Shown here one piece after another: positions 11,496 through 23,637 of a stretch of 64,000 nucleotides of DNA. The position numbers were made by a program, and so were the translations under genes. Origin of the DNA: Arthonia radiata (Eukaryota > Ascomycota > Arthoniomycetes > Arthoniales > Arthoniaceae); contig PSQN01000013.1 of assembly GCA_002989075.1 (NCBI GenBank), forward strand, positions 1,646,379-1,710,378. Reading direction: 5' to 3'. The notes below the pieces were generated by a model. The model saw only the letters and a list, made by a program, of their open reading frames with translations, ran no database searches and was not told where the DNA came from. Each line of letters opens with the position of its first letter. The first letter of the stretch is position 1.

Positions 11496-12098
11496 TCAAC
11501 AACCCGTTCTCATTCTCCACCGCCTCCAACCTTTCGACTCCCCACTCCAACCCTTCTCAGCCCTCTCCGCAACCGCACCCGCCCACATCCTCGCCTCGCT
11601 CCCCATCTTCTCAGCTCTCTTCGCAGCCATGTACGCATCAAACGGCGCCTTCCAGCACTCCATATACCGCTTCCTCATCCGCAGGTACGGTCGTCCCACC
11701 TGACCCGGCTGCAAGATATCGCTTTTCTGCCCCTTCTTCATGACACTCTTCAGCGCGGCAGCGATACTGTTCAACGCCGAGACAAGCTCCACAGCTGCGT
11801 ACCCGTGATCATCCCAGACAAAGTTGTAGACGTATCCTTGAACGGCGTAAGCAAGCCACGTTTGGAAGAGCAGGTGGAGGTGCGCGGTCTCGGGCGCTTT
11901 GGAGAGGGTTGCGATGGCGTGGATCGTGGGGCAGGTTCTGGAGTAGAGTGTGGGCTGGTGGATTGCGAGGTAGATGAGGGCGCTGTTGTAGAGTGGAGTG
12001 AGATGGAGGGTGTGGTCGGGGAGGGGGACTGCTGGCATTGTTGAGGCAACTGCTGGACGAGTAGTCAGGGGTGAGGGAGCAAAGGTGGGTGAGTGCAT
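11496..12098 (-). CDS. Hypothetical protein (200 aa)
   Basis: A single-exon frame from ATG 12098; Met21 (MPAVPLPDHTLHLTPLY) is an alternative start with good context. The middle is alpha-helical in character with many aromatic residues (WLAYAVQGYVYNFVWDDHGY). The C-terminal third is Lys/Arg/Ala-rich with MRKRYMECWKAPFDAYMAAK and looks like a charged helix. No signal peptide is seen. Composition and codon use support a real protein, while long plus-strand frames overlapping it have Ser/Pro/Arg-rich shadow composition. I do not recognise the family. Confidence 0.65.
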   Translation of the reverse strand: MHSPTFAPSPLTTRPAVASTMPAVPLPDHTLHLTPLYNSALIYLAIHQPTLYSRTCPTIHAIATLSKAPETAHLHLLFQTWLAYAVQGYVYNFVWDDHGYAAVELVSALNSIAAALKSVMKKGQKSDILQPGQVGRPYLRMRKRYMECWKAPFDAYMAAKRAEKMGSEARMWAGAVAERAEKGWSGESKGWRRWRMRTGC

Positions 12099-13483
12099 GT
12101 TGAGGTCGTCGCCTGCGACGGTTTGGGAAACCTTGAAAGAATGGTGAGAAAGTACAAGATTAAATGTACACGTCGCGAACGCCCATGTTTAAGTACGCGA
12201 ACATTCCCTTGTCGTTGGCTGTTCAAGGGGGCGTCCGCCGATGATAGCAGTAGCGGTGCTCGCTTTGTGCATCCTAGTGGGCCGGACCACAATTTCCCGT
12301 CAAATACCGGAGTCTGGGATGCTTGGAACAATTATGTGGTGGGAGCCTCAAGCAGTCTTTGGATTGTAGACGAGTTCATTATGATATTGCTCGCGATTTG
12401 GTGCCGCTCGCCAGTCGACATGCACCTCCCTTCCGTACGTGCTTGCTGTAACTCTCTCGATAGCACTCATGAAGTACAGGCAGCTCAACTACCACACTGT
12501 TTAGCTTTCCCCGCCTGTCTCTACCCCAGCTCTTCCACCATCTTCTCACGCACTTACTCGTCACACCCCAGCATCCGCCTCTATGCGCGAGCGTTTCTTT
12601 ACGCGCGGGTATGTGAGCCTACGAGGTCTCACGTGCAAATTGAGCGACTCGGAAAGGTACCTCTAGAATTAGAACAGACTAGGGATGCTACAGATTCGCA
12701 GCGATGAGTGCCTAATGTCTTTCGATATTCAACCCCTGTAGACCGAGGAGACAGCCCAAAAAGCTCTTCCATGCGTAGTGATCTTGCGGACGTATTCCAA
12801 GAAAGAAAGTGAAATACGGCCTTCTTCTAGTACACAGTAGCCGCAAAGCAAAGTTCAAAGCCACGTATCACAACAAATTCAATGTGCACGAAAGACATCT
12901 GTGATACTACCGTGCTTTTAATATGAAGATTGGTCAGCATACAGACACCGAGCACAGCTTACGCAAGCATACAAAGTTGAACTTTGCCAGCGGTGAGGGT
13001 TCTGGAGGAAGGACCCCAGCCATTTAGATATCCAAAGCAGCGGCGCTTGCAAGCAGTAGACTGCTGCTCGGACTGCCTACCCTCAGCATGAGCTGTTCGG
13101 AAGCCCTGCCTTGATTAATCAAAACGTAGACGCGGTGCGAATTATGAGCGCACAGCTGTGTATTAGCGTGGTCGCGAATGAGCGCGCATTTGCGATTGAG
13201 GGCGCGCCTGATAGACTTGCGCCTATACGCCGGCGCAAGTGAAGCCAAGCTCAACTCGATAGCAGCACCAGTGACGGACGCTGCGCGTCGCAGGCTGAAC
13301 GGTCTTGGAGCCCGGCCTTGAGAGATTCGCTGGGTCGGACAGGAGAGATAAGAAGTACGTACTTTATCTGCATTCTCGCATCACGCGAGAGCTGTCAAGG
13401 AGTAACAAAGACAAGATAACGCTAGTACAATGCCATGCTGTCGTACCTGCGTTCCAGAACACCGCCCGATGCATCCTTGTTGA
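12099..13483. other. Intergenic region, no gene seen
   Basis: Lies between the starts of a minus-strand gene and the 3' end of the next. A 204-codon plus-strand frame (12093-12707) is present but has no domain-like features. It begins antisense to the 5' end of the neighbouring gene, so I do not call it. Confidence 0.45.
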
Positions 13484-16222
13484 TTACCCGAGGCCGATAC
13501 CCATACCTTCTCCTTTTCTAAAAGGCACCACTTCCCGTATCCTCTCCCATTCTCCGTTGAATGCATTGATCAGCCACCACCGCAGCTTATCATACACGAT
13601 TCTATTCGCATTATGAAAGTATATGCTGTGATCTGAATCGGGAAACACGTGGACGTCGTAGTTCTCGATGTTCGCCAAGTCCAGCTTATCGAGTAACGTC
13701 AAGCTGTTCTGCAAATGCACATTGTCGTCCGCCACGCCGTGCATAAGCAGGAACCGCACGTTCTGTGATATCGCGGTCACATTCGAGACGGTCGCATTCG
13801 CGTATCCAGAGGGGTTATTCTGCGGTGTGTGCATCCAGCGCTCCGTGTAGATGCTGTCGTAGAACTTCCAGTCCGTGACGGGCGCGACAGCCATACCGTA
13901 GGAAAATGTCTCACCCGCATCCTGCTCGAGCGTCTTGAGTGTGAGGAACCCACCGTAGCTCCAGCCCCAGATGGCTATCCTTCTTTCATCGACATAGGAC
14001 TTCTCCGCCCAAGCCTTTGCAGTCACGATCTGATCGTAGGCTTCATAGTAACCGATGTTGCCGCGTATGATGCAACGTGCCTTGCGCCCGATGAAGCCTG
14101 TGCCCCGGCCATCGACTGTGACCACGATGTAACCCAGCGCGCTGGCAACGTAAGATTGGAAGTCGATGGAGAAAGCTTTCTGGACTTGTTGCGAACCGGG
14201 GCCGCCGTACAGTTGGAAGAGGACGGGGTAGCGACGTGAGGGGTCGAAGTGGGGAGGGAGGCGTTCGACGACGTTGAGGTCTACACCATCGATGGTGATC
14301 GTAGTGTAGCGCTTGCGAGGGAGTTCGTAGGCTGAAGCAAGCTGGCCTAGTAACTTATTTTCTTCCAGGGTGTGAGTAAACGAAGTAGGGTTCGAAGGTG
14401 TGGAGATGACCTTCTGCCAGGGGATGGAAGGGCCTTTGTAGGAGACCAGTGCAAATCCAGCGAGATGGGAGTAAGAGACTTCGTGATAGCCTTCACGGGA
14501 AGTGTCGGTCAGAGGCGTCATATTGGACCCATCCAGAAGGGATACGTGATATGAATGGCGTTGAATAGACGATTCACGAGTCGCGTCAAAGTAAACGAGG
14601 TTGTTGTCCAGGTCAACCGCGGACGGCGCTTTAACGACTTCCCACTCACCAGACGTGAGCATGACAGTTGGCTCAGCAGCGTCAAGGGGCGTGAAGTACG
14701 CAAGGTGATCGTAGCCGCTGTGGATTACAGTGTCGATATACCCATCATGAGGGCGGTTATTGGATGGGTCGCTAGGAATGTAGGTTGTGGTTTCTGAGAC
14801 TTCGAACCAGCCGCCGTCAAGATCCATAACATCTTGCTCGCGGACGATGCGACCTTCTCGGCGGGTTACGTCAATGAGGACCATTTTCAAGACATCGCTC
14901 TCGCGATTGGTCTCACGAATGAGGACCTTGCCGCTCGAGCCTGCCCAGGTCACCTCCGTGATAAGGCGATCGTCATCCTTGAAGTCGGCGTCGATTGGTA
15001 CATTGAAGACAGCGTCCGCTTCCAAGTCGTAGAAGCGAAGGTGGACAACGGGATTCGGAGAGCCGGCTTTGGGGTACTTGATCTGGCGGACCTCGGGGTA
15101 GCTCTCCTCGCCGGCTGGTGGCTTGGTCCCACTTGGTCGTGAGAGAAAATACTGCACTGGATACTCTGGAACACTCGATTCATTAGTGGCAAGGAAAGCG
15201 ACGTATTTGCCATCTTCCGAGTACCATGTAGCACTGTTGCCGGAGAAAACTTCTTCTTCGTACACCCAATCCGGAACGCCGTTGAACATTTCCACTCCAC
15301 CATCTTTGGTGATCTGCACGACCTTATCTTCTGACAATCGACGAAGAAACATGTTGTTATCCCGTGTGAACACCACCGCGTCCGACTTGGGGGACCACGT
15401 CGCTAGTTGGATCCTACCATCAGGGTGAGAAGGATCGAGTGGTTGCCCGCTCTGAGACTCAACATCGAAGAGCCAGAAGCGACCTATGGACGAGTGCCTC
15501 CAGTTGTGTTCTCTATCTGATTGAATCAGAACCGTCTTGAGATCCGGACTTGGCCATAGCTCGCTCTGTGATATGTATTCGTTCTGCCTTTGGAAGCCTG
15601 CTGCGTTCATCAAGACCTTGCGTTGGGGCGACTCTGTGCCTTGCTCCCATCGCCGCACGTCTTCGACGACGAGGTAGTTGTCGCCGGCATCTTTGCCGCC
15701 CTTTTCGAGTATCATGCCATCGGTGCCGTCCGGACTCTTTATCCATGAAACGCCATGCTGCCGAGGATACCAAAAGCCTGACTGAATCTGATCAAGCGTG
15801 ACTCTCTTCCCTGAGCCGGCAGAGAATGTCGCATCAGGATCGTGAGCCACTGCTGAGCGATGTCGATACGAACCGTTCGCTAAAAATGCCACAAATGCCA
15901 GCGCCCATCCAGCGCAACAAAGAGCGCCTAGTATGTACATCCATCGCCTGTATCTTGCGTCCGCGGGCTTTCCGTGCCTGTACAATGGGCCATCCTCAAT
16001 GTCCTGCTCTTCGAATCCTCGATCTTCCGTTCTCTCATCGTCGTGGAAAGGTTTCAGCGGCTGATGCTCATTGATCTTCTCAAGCACCAATGAAGTGGTC
16101 GATGCGGTGGAGACCGACCTTCTCCGCTGTAGAGGGGGTTCAGTTGCAGAAGAAGCGAGTGAATCGTCTGTCAATGGCTGGGACTCTTCATCTGTATGCG
16201 AAGACGCGAAGTCTAGCGCCAT
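13484..16222 (-). CDS. dapB: Dipeptidyl aminopeptidase B (vacuolar S9B serine peptidase)
   Basis: A single exon of 912 aa from ATG 16222 ([14 protein letters not shown]). It is a type II membrane protein: a cytosolic Ser/acidic N-terminus of about 94 residues, a membrane segment at about 95-114 ([20 protein letters not shown]), then the lumenal DPP-IV fold. The beta-propeller occupies roughly residues 130-600 and the alpha/beta hydrolase domain the rest. The nucleophile lies in GWSYGG near residue 755, the catalytic Asp in GVADDNVH near 832 and the His in [10 protein letters not shown] near 865. The enzyme removes N-terminal X-Pro or X-Ala dipeptides and in fungi is a vacuolar membrane protein. 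All three catalytic residues are intact and the length matches the family. Confidence 0.96.
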   Translation of the reverse strand: MALDFASSHTDEESQPLTDDSLASSATEPPLQRRRSVSTASTTSLVLEKINEHQPLKPFHDDERTEDRGFEEQDIEDGPLYRHGKPADARYRRWMYILGALCCAGWALAFVAFLANGSYRHRSAVAHDPDATFSAGSGKRVTLDQIQSGFWYPRQHGVSWIKSPDGTDGMILEKGGKDAGDNYLVVEDVRRWEQGTESPQRKVLMNAAGFQRQNEYISQSELWPSPDLKTVLIQSDREHNWRHSSIGRFWLFDVESQSGQPLDPSHPDGRIQLATWSPKSDAVVFTRDNNMFLRRLSEDKVVQITKDGGVEMFNGVPDWVYEEEVFSGNSATWYSEDGKYVAFLATNESSVPEYPVQYFLSRPSGTKPPAGEESYPEVRQIKYPKAGSPNPVVHLRFYDLEADAVFNVPIDADFKDDDRLITEVTWAGSSGKVLIRETNRESDVLKMVLIDVTRREGRIVREQDVMDLDGGWFEVSETTTYIPSDPSNNRPHDGYIDTVIHSGYDHLAYFTPLDAAEPTVMLTSGEWEVVKAPSAVDLDNNLVYFDATRESSIQRHSYHVSLLDGSNMTPLTDTSREGYHEVSYSHLAGFALVSYKGPSIPWQKVISTPSNPTSFTHTLEENKLLGQLASAYELPRKRYTTITIDGVDLNVVERLPPHFDPSRRYPVLFQLYGGPGSQQVQKAFSIDFQSYVASALGYIVVTVDGRGTGFIGRKARCIIRGNIGYYEAYDQIVTAKAWAEKSYVDERRIAIWGWSYGGFLTLKTLEQDAGETFSYGMAVAPVTDWKFYDSIYTERWMHTPQNNPSGYANATVSNVTAISQNVRFLLMHGVADDNVHLQNSLTLLDKLDLANIENYDVHVFPDSDHSIYFHNANRIVYDKLRWWLINAFNGEWERIREVVPFRKGEGMGIGLG

Positions 16223-16794
16223 GGCGAGGAGGGTGTGCAATCATGTGGAGGGCGCAGTACGTAAGGTTATCTGCGGGAGTAATAACAGGGGTGCATCGCT
16301 CGTTGTTCGGTCGCGGCGTTCACCTTGGAAACGAGCGGCGCACACGATCACAGAATGTGTCTTTGCACGTTGACTTGGATCACCAACACGTAATGCGCGT
16401 GCAAGGCTGGAGGGTTTATGCAAGAAGTATCGGATGTCGAAGCTCCAGAGCGAAATTGTCCGAATTTGGCCTAGCTCATCTGCAAACAGGTCTTAATGGC
16501 AGGCCCTGTCACGCGAGCAACTCGTTCAGATCCCATGTTGATACAATCCTCGCTCATCATGTCAACGGCAACACTTAAGATCTGACACCATCGTGCAACC
16601 CTTTTGCCGTAGCATATGAGCGCTCACGTCTCATTGGCAACTTCATCCAAGCGGCTAAGACCATGATCCAGCCTCATATTCGTGAAGAGTGGTCTAGCCA
16701 ATAGTGCAAAAGGGGCTTCCCCTTGTCGCGTCGAAGACTAGCTGTGTAAGCGTCTGTAGATGATGATCCTCATCAAGATATTTGAGTACGGCTG
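16223..16794. other. Intergenic region between dapB start and RPB7 stop
   Basis: Both flanking genes are on the minus strand, so this carries the dapB promoter and the RPB7 3' end. No distinctive element was recognised. Confidence 0.45.
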
Positions 16795-17546
16795 TCAAGC
16801 GGGCGCATCGGTGATCTCTAGAGGCCTACACAGCAATGCCAGTCAGTAATATTCGCAGTGGACAGTGAGCCCATACACACCCAAGATAGTCCTGTTGCGT
16901 CTGTAGTTAGCACGAGTCAATAAACTCCCGTGGTCGTTTGCGAGCCTACCTCTTTGATCGTAGCAATACCATACATTTGTCCAACCTCAGCTCTGACACC
17001 CAGAACCTTGATACGGATCCGTGATCCACTCTCGTAGATGGTGTCCGCATTGTTCGTGAAGTGCGGAGGATTCGCATTCCCGTCGAACTTGAATTCGGAG
17101 GGCATCAACTGCACGGGGTGTAAGTCCAGGTCTCATCCTACTTGTGCATTCGAGAGCACGTACGTTCTTTGACACGAAAACGTCCATGGGACCAATATTT
17201 ATGACCATACCATGAGCGGTAACGGACGAGACGATGCCATCCATCTATGCGGAAACTCAGCAAATGTGGAGTATTTATAACCAACGTCTGCTCTTACGAC
17301 TTCGCCACGAAATGGCCGCCAAACAATGGCTCTATAGTTCAATGTGTATTCAGCGTAGCCACTCCCAGGCACGACGCGACCTTCTGATATTTCAGGATTG
17401 TCGAACACTAGTATGACATAGAAGTTGCCCAGGTTTGTCCCTTCGACGTCCTGCTTCAATCGATCTATGAGATAGTCCTTGATGCGCGGCCCGAAGTACG
17501 TCGGGTGAAGCGTGATCGTTCGCTCCATGAATTTGAGGAAGAACAT
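16795..17546 (-). CDS. rpb7: RNA polymerase II subunit RPB7
   Basis: Five exons: 17298-17546, 17164-17244, 16950-17108, 16881-16891 and 16795-16825, giving 176 aa, close to the usual ~171. RPB7 pairs with RPB4 to form the stalk of RNA polymerase II and contacts nascent RNA and initiation factors. The start MFFLKFMERTITLHPTYFG is the conserved N-terminus of the tip domain. VEGTNLGNFYVILV and the segment GSGYAEYTLNYRAIVWRPFRGEV (given by its ends: residues about 61-83) follow. The second half is the S1-like OB fold (DGIVSSV..GPMDVFVS; YESGSRIRIKVLGVRAE). Exon 4 is only 11 nt (GACTATCTTGG); it is required to make the conserved terminal IKEDYLGPL. Introns are 53-58 nt. An alternative acceptor 9 nt upstream of exon 4 would insert TQQ before DYLG and is less likely. 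Confidence 0.93.
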
Positions 17547-18161
17547 TGCAGTGGCTTGCAGAGGGTGTTGCGCGAATCGTAGGCGGGGAGGGAGCGGCTT
17601 CACTGGCGCGACCTTGCTCTGTCTATCGAATGTCGCGCAACACGATGCGTGTCCTTGGGCAGAGCTCCCTGGCGAGTGGTATTCCGACGCGGCGATATGA
17701 ATACGCTGAAATATTGCTGCAGATATGAAATGAGTGGACGAGCAAGGGAGGCTCTCAAGACGTGGAGATGATGTGAGGTGAAGACCTCGCGCGCACTGGC
17801 GCAAACACCTCTGGTGAAATCAGGGAAAGCGCATAGCAATGAAAGAGACAGGCTCTTGCTGCGATCAGAGTCGGATCCGCAAGACACAAGATGCTCGATC
17901 GGAGCGCAAGCAGGGACGTCTCGAGGTGGCTGCGTAACGATCGACGTACTGAAAGACAGGTATCTGCCTGGTGAATGCGAAAGTCTGAAAGTTTCACGAT
18001 GTGTGGCGCGTGGAAATGGTCTGTGCGCTTTGTGGCTGGTATCCATTACGGAGTCCCGCAATCGCATGAAGTCCATCACGCTCAAGATGCCGAGGAACAT
18101 TCTTCATCAAGCAGGCTCACCATCATTCAGATTCACCTAGTCGTAAGTACGAGCTTGTACC
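17547..18161. promoter_or_regulatory. Divergent promoter region, RPB7 / Mpo1-like gene
   Basis: The 615 bp separate the start codons of two oppositely transcribed genes, so both promoters and both 5' leaders must lie here. I could not identify a TATA box or a named factor site with confidence. Open frames on both strands here are short and without protein character. Confidence 0.6.
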
Positions 18162-18928
18162 ATGGCGCTCAATCTGGAGAAGCAGCTGCTCTTTGTAGGA
18201 TGATCACTATGCCATGTATACGAAGAATCTAAGCTAACGCACGTCTTCAAAGTATGGCTCGTATCACCATGATCCTGTGAGCACTGAGAACTTGGGGTCG
18301 CAGCAGCTAGCTCCTGGACTGACAATCTAGATCAATATTGCAATTCATATCGTTTGCGTCCCAATGATCCTAATAACATCGTTTCTTTTTGTAAGCTCCG
18401 CGCCACAATCCGACTTTCACAGGAATCCTCATGTCTGACCAGGCCACAAACTCGCCGGGCCTCCCTCTGCCAGACTGGCTCCAGGTACCAGCTTTTCCTG
18501 TGAATCTGGGTACAAGCGCAGCAATGCTCTACTCGTTCTTGTACATCCTCATGGAGCCAGTCGCTGGCTCGCTTCTCGCACCCCTCTTGCTCGGCGCCAC
18601 TGCTTACGCAAACCATTTGACCGATGTTCACGGGTCGACGGCCAATTACTGGGCCTTGGGAGTTCATGTTACGAGTTGGCTTGCCCAATTCGTAGGCCAT
18701 GGCAAGTTCGAGGGCAGAGCACCGGCGCTGCTCGACAATCTACTTCAGGCCATCTTTCTTGCGCCATTCTTCGTCTGGCTCGAGATCCTGTTCTCGTTGG
18801 GATATCGGCCGGAATTGAAGAGCAGACTCGATAAGAGCGTCGAGCAGGAGATTACAAAGTTCAGGAGATCTAACGAGCTAGACGTCAAGAAGGAGCTCAA
18901 CGGGTTAGCGAATGGCAAGACTCACTGA
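18162..18928 (+). CDS. Mpo1-like protein (DUF962, 2-hydroxy fatty acid dioxygenase family)
   Basis: Four exons: 18162-18194, 18253-18276, 18331-18390 and 18443-18928, giving 200 aa. The N-terminus MALNLEKQLLF-YGSYHHDP-INIAIHIVCVP carries the conserved His residues of the DUF962/YGL010w family. It is followed by several hydrophobic segments (about residues 20-40, 56-85, 130-150). Yeast Mpo1 is an ER membrane Fe(II) dioxygenase that shortens 2-hydroxy fatty acids by alpha-oxidation during phytosphingosine breakdown; the same role here is inferred from family. The last intron (18391-18442) uses acceptor CTGACCAG, which joins ...TSFLF to ATNSPGLPLPDWL; the nearer TTTCACAG would break the frame. 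The C-terminus is charged. Confidence 0.85.
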
Positions 18929-19703
18929 AACGATTCGCAGAGGTGCAAACTGCTGGCGAAAGCTGCTTTGCAGTCGCTCGCATTGAGCATTGGAATGCGT
19001 CCTCAACACACACGTTTATGACTTCTCATAAGCTTGCCGACCTTTTCCAACGCAGAGGCTACTCATTGCGAAGAGGCAGGGAGGCTGTCGCGTTCTGTTG
19101 CGAGTTGTATGAACACCGTTGACCATCGTTGGGCGGTGCCTTCACTACGTAGGTCGATATACGACAAGCCGTCACAGGATATGCAAGTATTTCCGTGTTT
19201 CATCTTCAATGTGAGCAGATCGCAAATTTGAACATGCTGGGAAGTTAATTATATGTTGGAAGTCAGACCAGCCACGCACGCCACGTTCCTATTCTCAAGC
19301 GCACGGACCATCACAAGGCGTCTATTGGCGCTAGGGTTGGGGTCAGACGAAAACTTGGCGCTGCAGGTCCCCCACGTTTCCAGGTTATGAGTTCGATAAC
19401 CATATTTACAATGCAATTAAGAAGGTGCAAAGTAGTAGTCGCAAGGCGCAGAAGAGCTGCCAGAAAGCATCGTAACAAATTTGCTCAACTATGGAGTAGT
19501 CATCCGTGTCTCATAGAATCACTGGCCTCCAGCGGTGGCGGGCAAGCGTCATTTGCTTCGTCCAGCCTCCCACCAGCCATCCCAAATCAATCAGCAACAG
19601 ACAGCCACCATGTAAGGTCCCCAAATCTACTCCGTTCTTGGCCATATCCTTTCTTGCATCCGCATTCCTCTCTGTTGCCCTTGCATACCTCATCGCTGAC
19701 GAC
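18929..19703. other. Intergenic region, no gene seen
   Basis: Contains the 3' end of the Mpo1-like gene and the promoter of the DUF3433 gene. Open frames at 19387-19784 lie in its 5' leader and lack protein character. Confidence 0.45.
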
Positions 19704-22556
19704 ATGAACCGTGACACTCCAGAACAATTCACATTGCGACACACAAACGGTGAGCTCGAGCTGGCATTGATCGATATCAAATGACACCGCTAACCAAGTC
19801 ATACAGTCAGCACTCCTCAAGTGGAACACGTACAATCGCAACAGTCCGTCACAGCGACCGAAGACTACCAATCTGCGCACACCTCAAGACCCGGTTCTAG
19901 CGACAGCAATGAAGACCTTATCCCACCCTCCAAAAACCGCTTTTCTACACCACCCTCAAGCCCCGGTACCCCCATCCGCGAGAGCGGCCACAGAGACTCT
20001 CAGGAGACAGATGCAAGCACATTGCGCCCACGAAATTCCTCCGAGCAACGCTACAGCCAGATAAAGCGAAAGCCCGTCGGGTCGGGTTCATCTCAATACA
20101 CTCCAATGAGGATGAGCCAGATGGACCCTGACGCCGGGCCTCCGACGCCCGGTGTAGACGACACACCATATGTTCGCTTTGCCATTGATCAATTGACGCG
20201 AGACGAAGAAGTCAGAGGATCAAGGCGATATCCTCTGCCAGGAGCCAGCTATGTCGCGCCTGAGGCTAACCCTCGCTCTTTCTCTCCCAGTGCTGCAGAA
20301 CTGAACGCGGCAAGACAGCGAAGACATTCACGCGATCAAGCGCAACGCGCACCCTCCGTTGCAGCAATAGATGGACACCAGTCAAGAAGCGATGAGAACG
20401 CGTTCGAGGAGCCTCCCGCGCCGATGTACGCCAAGGAAATTGAATCGACTCCAATCTCGAGGCACGACGCTGAGTTACCGCAGCCGCAAGTTCGCCACGA
20501 TCCGTTCCCACCACGAATAGACAGCCGATCATCCTATCAAGCAGCGGCCAATACTTCTCAACCTGGCATTCTGGTGCCGTACGATCACGAAATACCACCA
20601 CTCAAGTTCGTCCCGGCCATCCTTCGGCCACTTTGGCTAGGCCTATACCTGGTGCTCTGCTTACTTATGCTGACCGGCGTGGCTTTCTCTGGTAGCTGGT
20701 CTGGAACGCACATTGGACTCGATCGATATACGGGATTTGGTGACGGCCGCTACTTCGTGTTCCAATACTTTCCAACGATCTGTGGCATCATCATGCTCCT
20801 TTGGCTCTTTCAGATCCAGATTGCAGTCCAAAGAGTCTCGCCGTTCATCGCCATGTCATCGACGTCTTCGAAGTCCCGAACACAAGGGCCACTAATGAAA
20901 GCGCAGCCTACCAATTTCTTGCTTCCGGACCTCTCCAACTTCAAAGCCGCGCAACCTTTACTCGGTGCCTGTCAGCTGATCTTCTGGCTTCAAATCTTTA
21001 CGGTGCCGCTTCTGACATGTATGTATAATGTATACTTCTACAGCGAGGCTCAGCCGGCTATATGGCGATGGACCACTGTTCAGGGTGTAGCATGGACACT
21101 TTTTGGACTCTACCTGCTGCAGACTCTGGCTATCTTGGCCCTGCTCGTTTACTTCGTCAACAGACGAACAGGATTGCGATGGGACTCTCGATCCATCGCA
21201 GATCTTATTGCGATGCTTGATCGCTCGAACATGACGACAGACTATATTAACTCCGAGACTTTCTCAAGTCCACGCCAGTTCAAGCAAAGACTAGGAGACC
21301 GATCCGACCGGTTAGGATATTGGCGCACATCCAACAGACCCAACGAGACGTTCTATGGCATCGGTGAAGAGGGCGCAGAAACTCGTCGGTATTCCCTCGA
21401 GGCCGGTCGTATCCGCGAGAAGCCGGTTGAGCGCAGCAGCTTTCCCCCTGATACACCCTCAACAGCAGTCGGTGGTGACGACCTCGAGTCGGCGGGCTCT
21501 TTCCGTGGCGTGCGCACGCGGTACTTGCCCTGGTATATCCGTCCATCGATTGTACTACTCCTTGCGCTGGCAGCGATTCTGCTTTATCTCGCTTTTCTCA
21601 TCGCCTCATTCATCAACCGCGCAGTCATTCATGGCTTTGCTCCGCTCACGAAAGTCGCGCCAACACCGAACGGATTCTCCGCCACCAACTTTACCTACTC
21701 TTTTGTCCCGGCCATCATTGCTCAATTCTTGTTTCTCGGGTGGCTGTCGATCGATTACGCTTTCCGGAGGTTGCAGCCATATGTCGCCATGTCTACCGGA
21801 GACGGCGCTTCTGCCGAGAAGTCTCTTCTCCTCGACTACCCAGCTCGACTACCCATCTCTGTGGGGATCAATGCGGTCACAAATGGCGACTGGCGCATTT
21901 TGTGGTTTAGCACGCTGTCGCTAATTGCCGCAACTCTTCCGATCCTCGCTGGTGGCTGCTTTTGGGCGCAGTACTATGTTGAAGATCAGCAAGTACGCGT
22001 GGCTGTTGAACCAGCTGGATACTACGCCTTGTGTGTCTTTCTGGCTCTGTACGCTTTTTCCATTCCGTTGGTGTTCTTCGGCCTGCGCAAGCGACGTTTG
22101 CCGCACGCTTGCACCACCATTGCGGAGCAGGTGTCCTTTCTTTACCAGAGCAGCTTAGTCGGCGAGCGCGAGTGGCAGTCTCCTCTGGGTAGCCGGACTG
22201 ACATGGTGACGCGCCTCATCAGCGCACGAACCGATCGCGAGCACGGCTACCTCTCTGGCAGCCAAGGCCGTTACTTCTTCGGCAAATACCTTGGCCGCGA
22301 TGGGAGAACGCATCTCGGCATTGAGCGCGTTGGTCGTGGTGAGAAGGCGGAAGCGCCTCTGCCCATCGTCGCTCCAGCGTTTCGAGAGTCATCATCACGA
22401 CCGAGCACGCCCCGCCCCGGCGAGCAGTCGCGACCAACCTTGACACAGCTCCAGAAGCCCTCTGAGATCTACCTCGGGCTTCCGCGCAACGGTCATCCAT
22501 CCGAGAAGACCGCTGGAGGCTCGAGCCCATTGAGGACGCAAGCCCACGCTTTCTGA
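19704..22556 (+). CDS. DUF3433 multi-pass membrane protein
   Basis: Two exons, 19704-19749 and 19807-22556, giving 931 aa. The first exon (MNRDTPEQFTLRHTN) supplies the only in-frame ATG; the main exon alone has no ATG before it is deep in the protein. Residues 1 to about 280 are Ser/Pro/Arg-rich, hydrophilic and presumably cytosolic. Then come two similar membrane modules. Each has a hydrophobic hairpin followed by a Q/R-x2-P-[FY]-[IV]-AMS motif (QRVSPFIAMSSTS near residue 355, LQPYVAMSTGDG near residue 670) and a further set of membrane helices. This duplicated layout is typical of the fungal DUF3433 family, whose function is unknown. The C-terminal ~130 residues are again hydrophilic. Confidence 0.87.
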
Positions 22557-23637
22557 ACCCGACTCAAGCACACCTACATCACCCTTTCGTACTGGCTTTC
22601 TTTTTCAGCGTTACAGCGAAGCATTACACGAATCATGCATATCTACGGCGTATGATATTCAACGTCTCCAAAATCACGAACACAGCACGCATTATGGGAC
22701 AACGGCTCTTCGAAATATACTACTACCGCTTGGAACAGCTGAGCGTAATACTACTACTAATCATGTACAATTACTAAATGGCCCAATGGCCAGTTATTGG
22801 GAAGGATGGAAATGCGGATTGGGACGAGTCCGCCATGTACACTGTAGAGCGCAGATAGAAAACAATCAGCCGCGAACGAGACGTTCATCGCGGCATCACA
22901 TACTCCATACCAGCTTCGCACCTTGAGCTTGGTGACAAGGACCGCATCGTTGCTGATCTTGCATTGACAATGGTAGAAATGTAGAATCGTTTGGGGCGCC
23001 TCTTGCGTGTGTGATGGGCTGAGTCAGCCCCTTGTCAGCCCGCGCTTCCCCTCTTTGCGACCCTTGACTTTTCCCACCCGCTTTCTTTGCCCATCACCTT
23101 CTTCGTCTGCTTCTTTTTCGCCACTACAACGGAGATTCTCTTACCTCCGACAACATCTCCATCATCACATCAGCTCGACATCCTTCTGCTTGCAGCCAAG
23201 GTATTTTCCCTTGAATTAAACCATTCCACTCTGTCGAGACGGCACGCGTCTTCGTGCTGCCTTGGTTGTTTTCCGGCCCTCCCATCCATTGCTTAGCCAT
23301 TTTTCCACCATTCATGACAGCTCGAATCCATTGCTGCTGCTTCCTATCTGGCTGCATAAGCTTGCTATTACATCAAGTGACTCTGCGCTGACTTTTCGCG
23401 CTCTAGTGACTTGAGCAGCACTGTCAAACGAGCTCCCTCCACGCTCTCTGCTGCGGCTGGTTCGCTCGCGACGCGACACTGGTCGAGCACCACCCCGACA
23501 GCCCCGATCCAATTCACAACAGCTCCAGGGCTTGCCAAAGCTGCGCTGAAGATCGCTCGCCAGTATCAAATACCTGTAAAGAAAGACAAAGCGCACCTAT
23601 TGTTTATAAGGCCTGCATCTCGAGGGAATCTATCAAC
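22557..23637. other. Intergenic region and long leader of the Zn2Cys6 gene
   Basis: Bases about 23035-23240 are strongly pyrimidine-rich on the plus strand, typical of a fungal promoter/leader next to a transcription start. An upstream reading frame of 25 codons runs from ATG 23314 to TGA 23391. It could act as a uORF if the transcript starts in the pyrimidine tract. Other open frames here have no protein character. Confidence 0.5.

Noticed and set aside
10955-12044. Long plus-strand open frames (up to 262 codons) antisense to the hypothetical gene at 11496-12098
   Set aside because: They are Ser/Pro/Arg-rich, overlap each other in different frames and are explained as complementary shadows of the minus-strand gene.
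12093-12707. 204-codon plus-strand frame
   Set aside because: It starts antisense to the neighbouring gene's 5' end, has no domain-like pattern and no supporting splice or promoter features.
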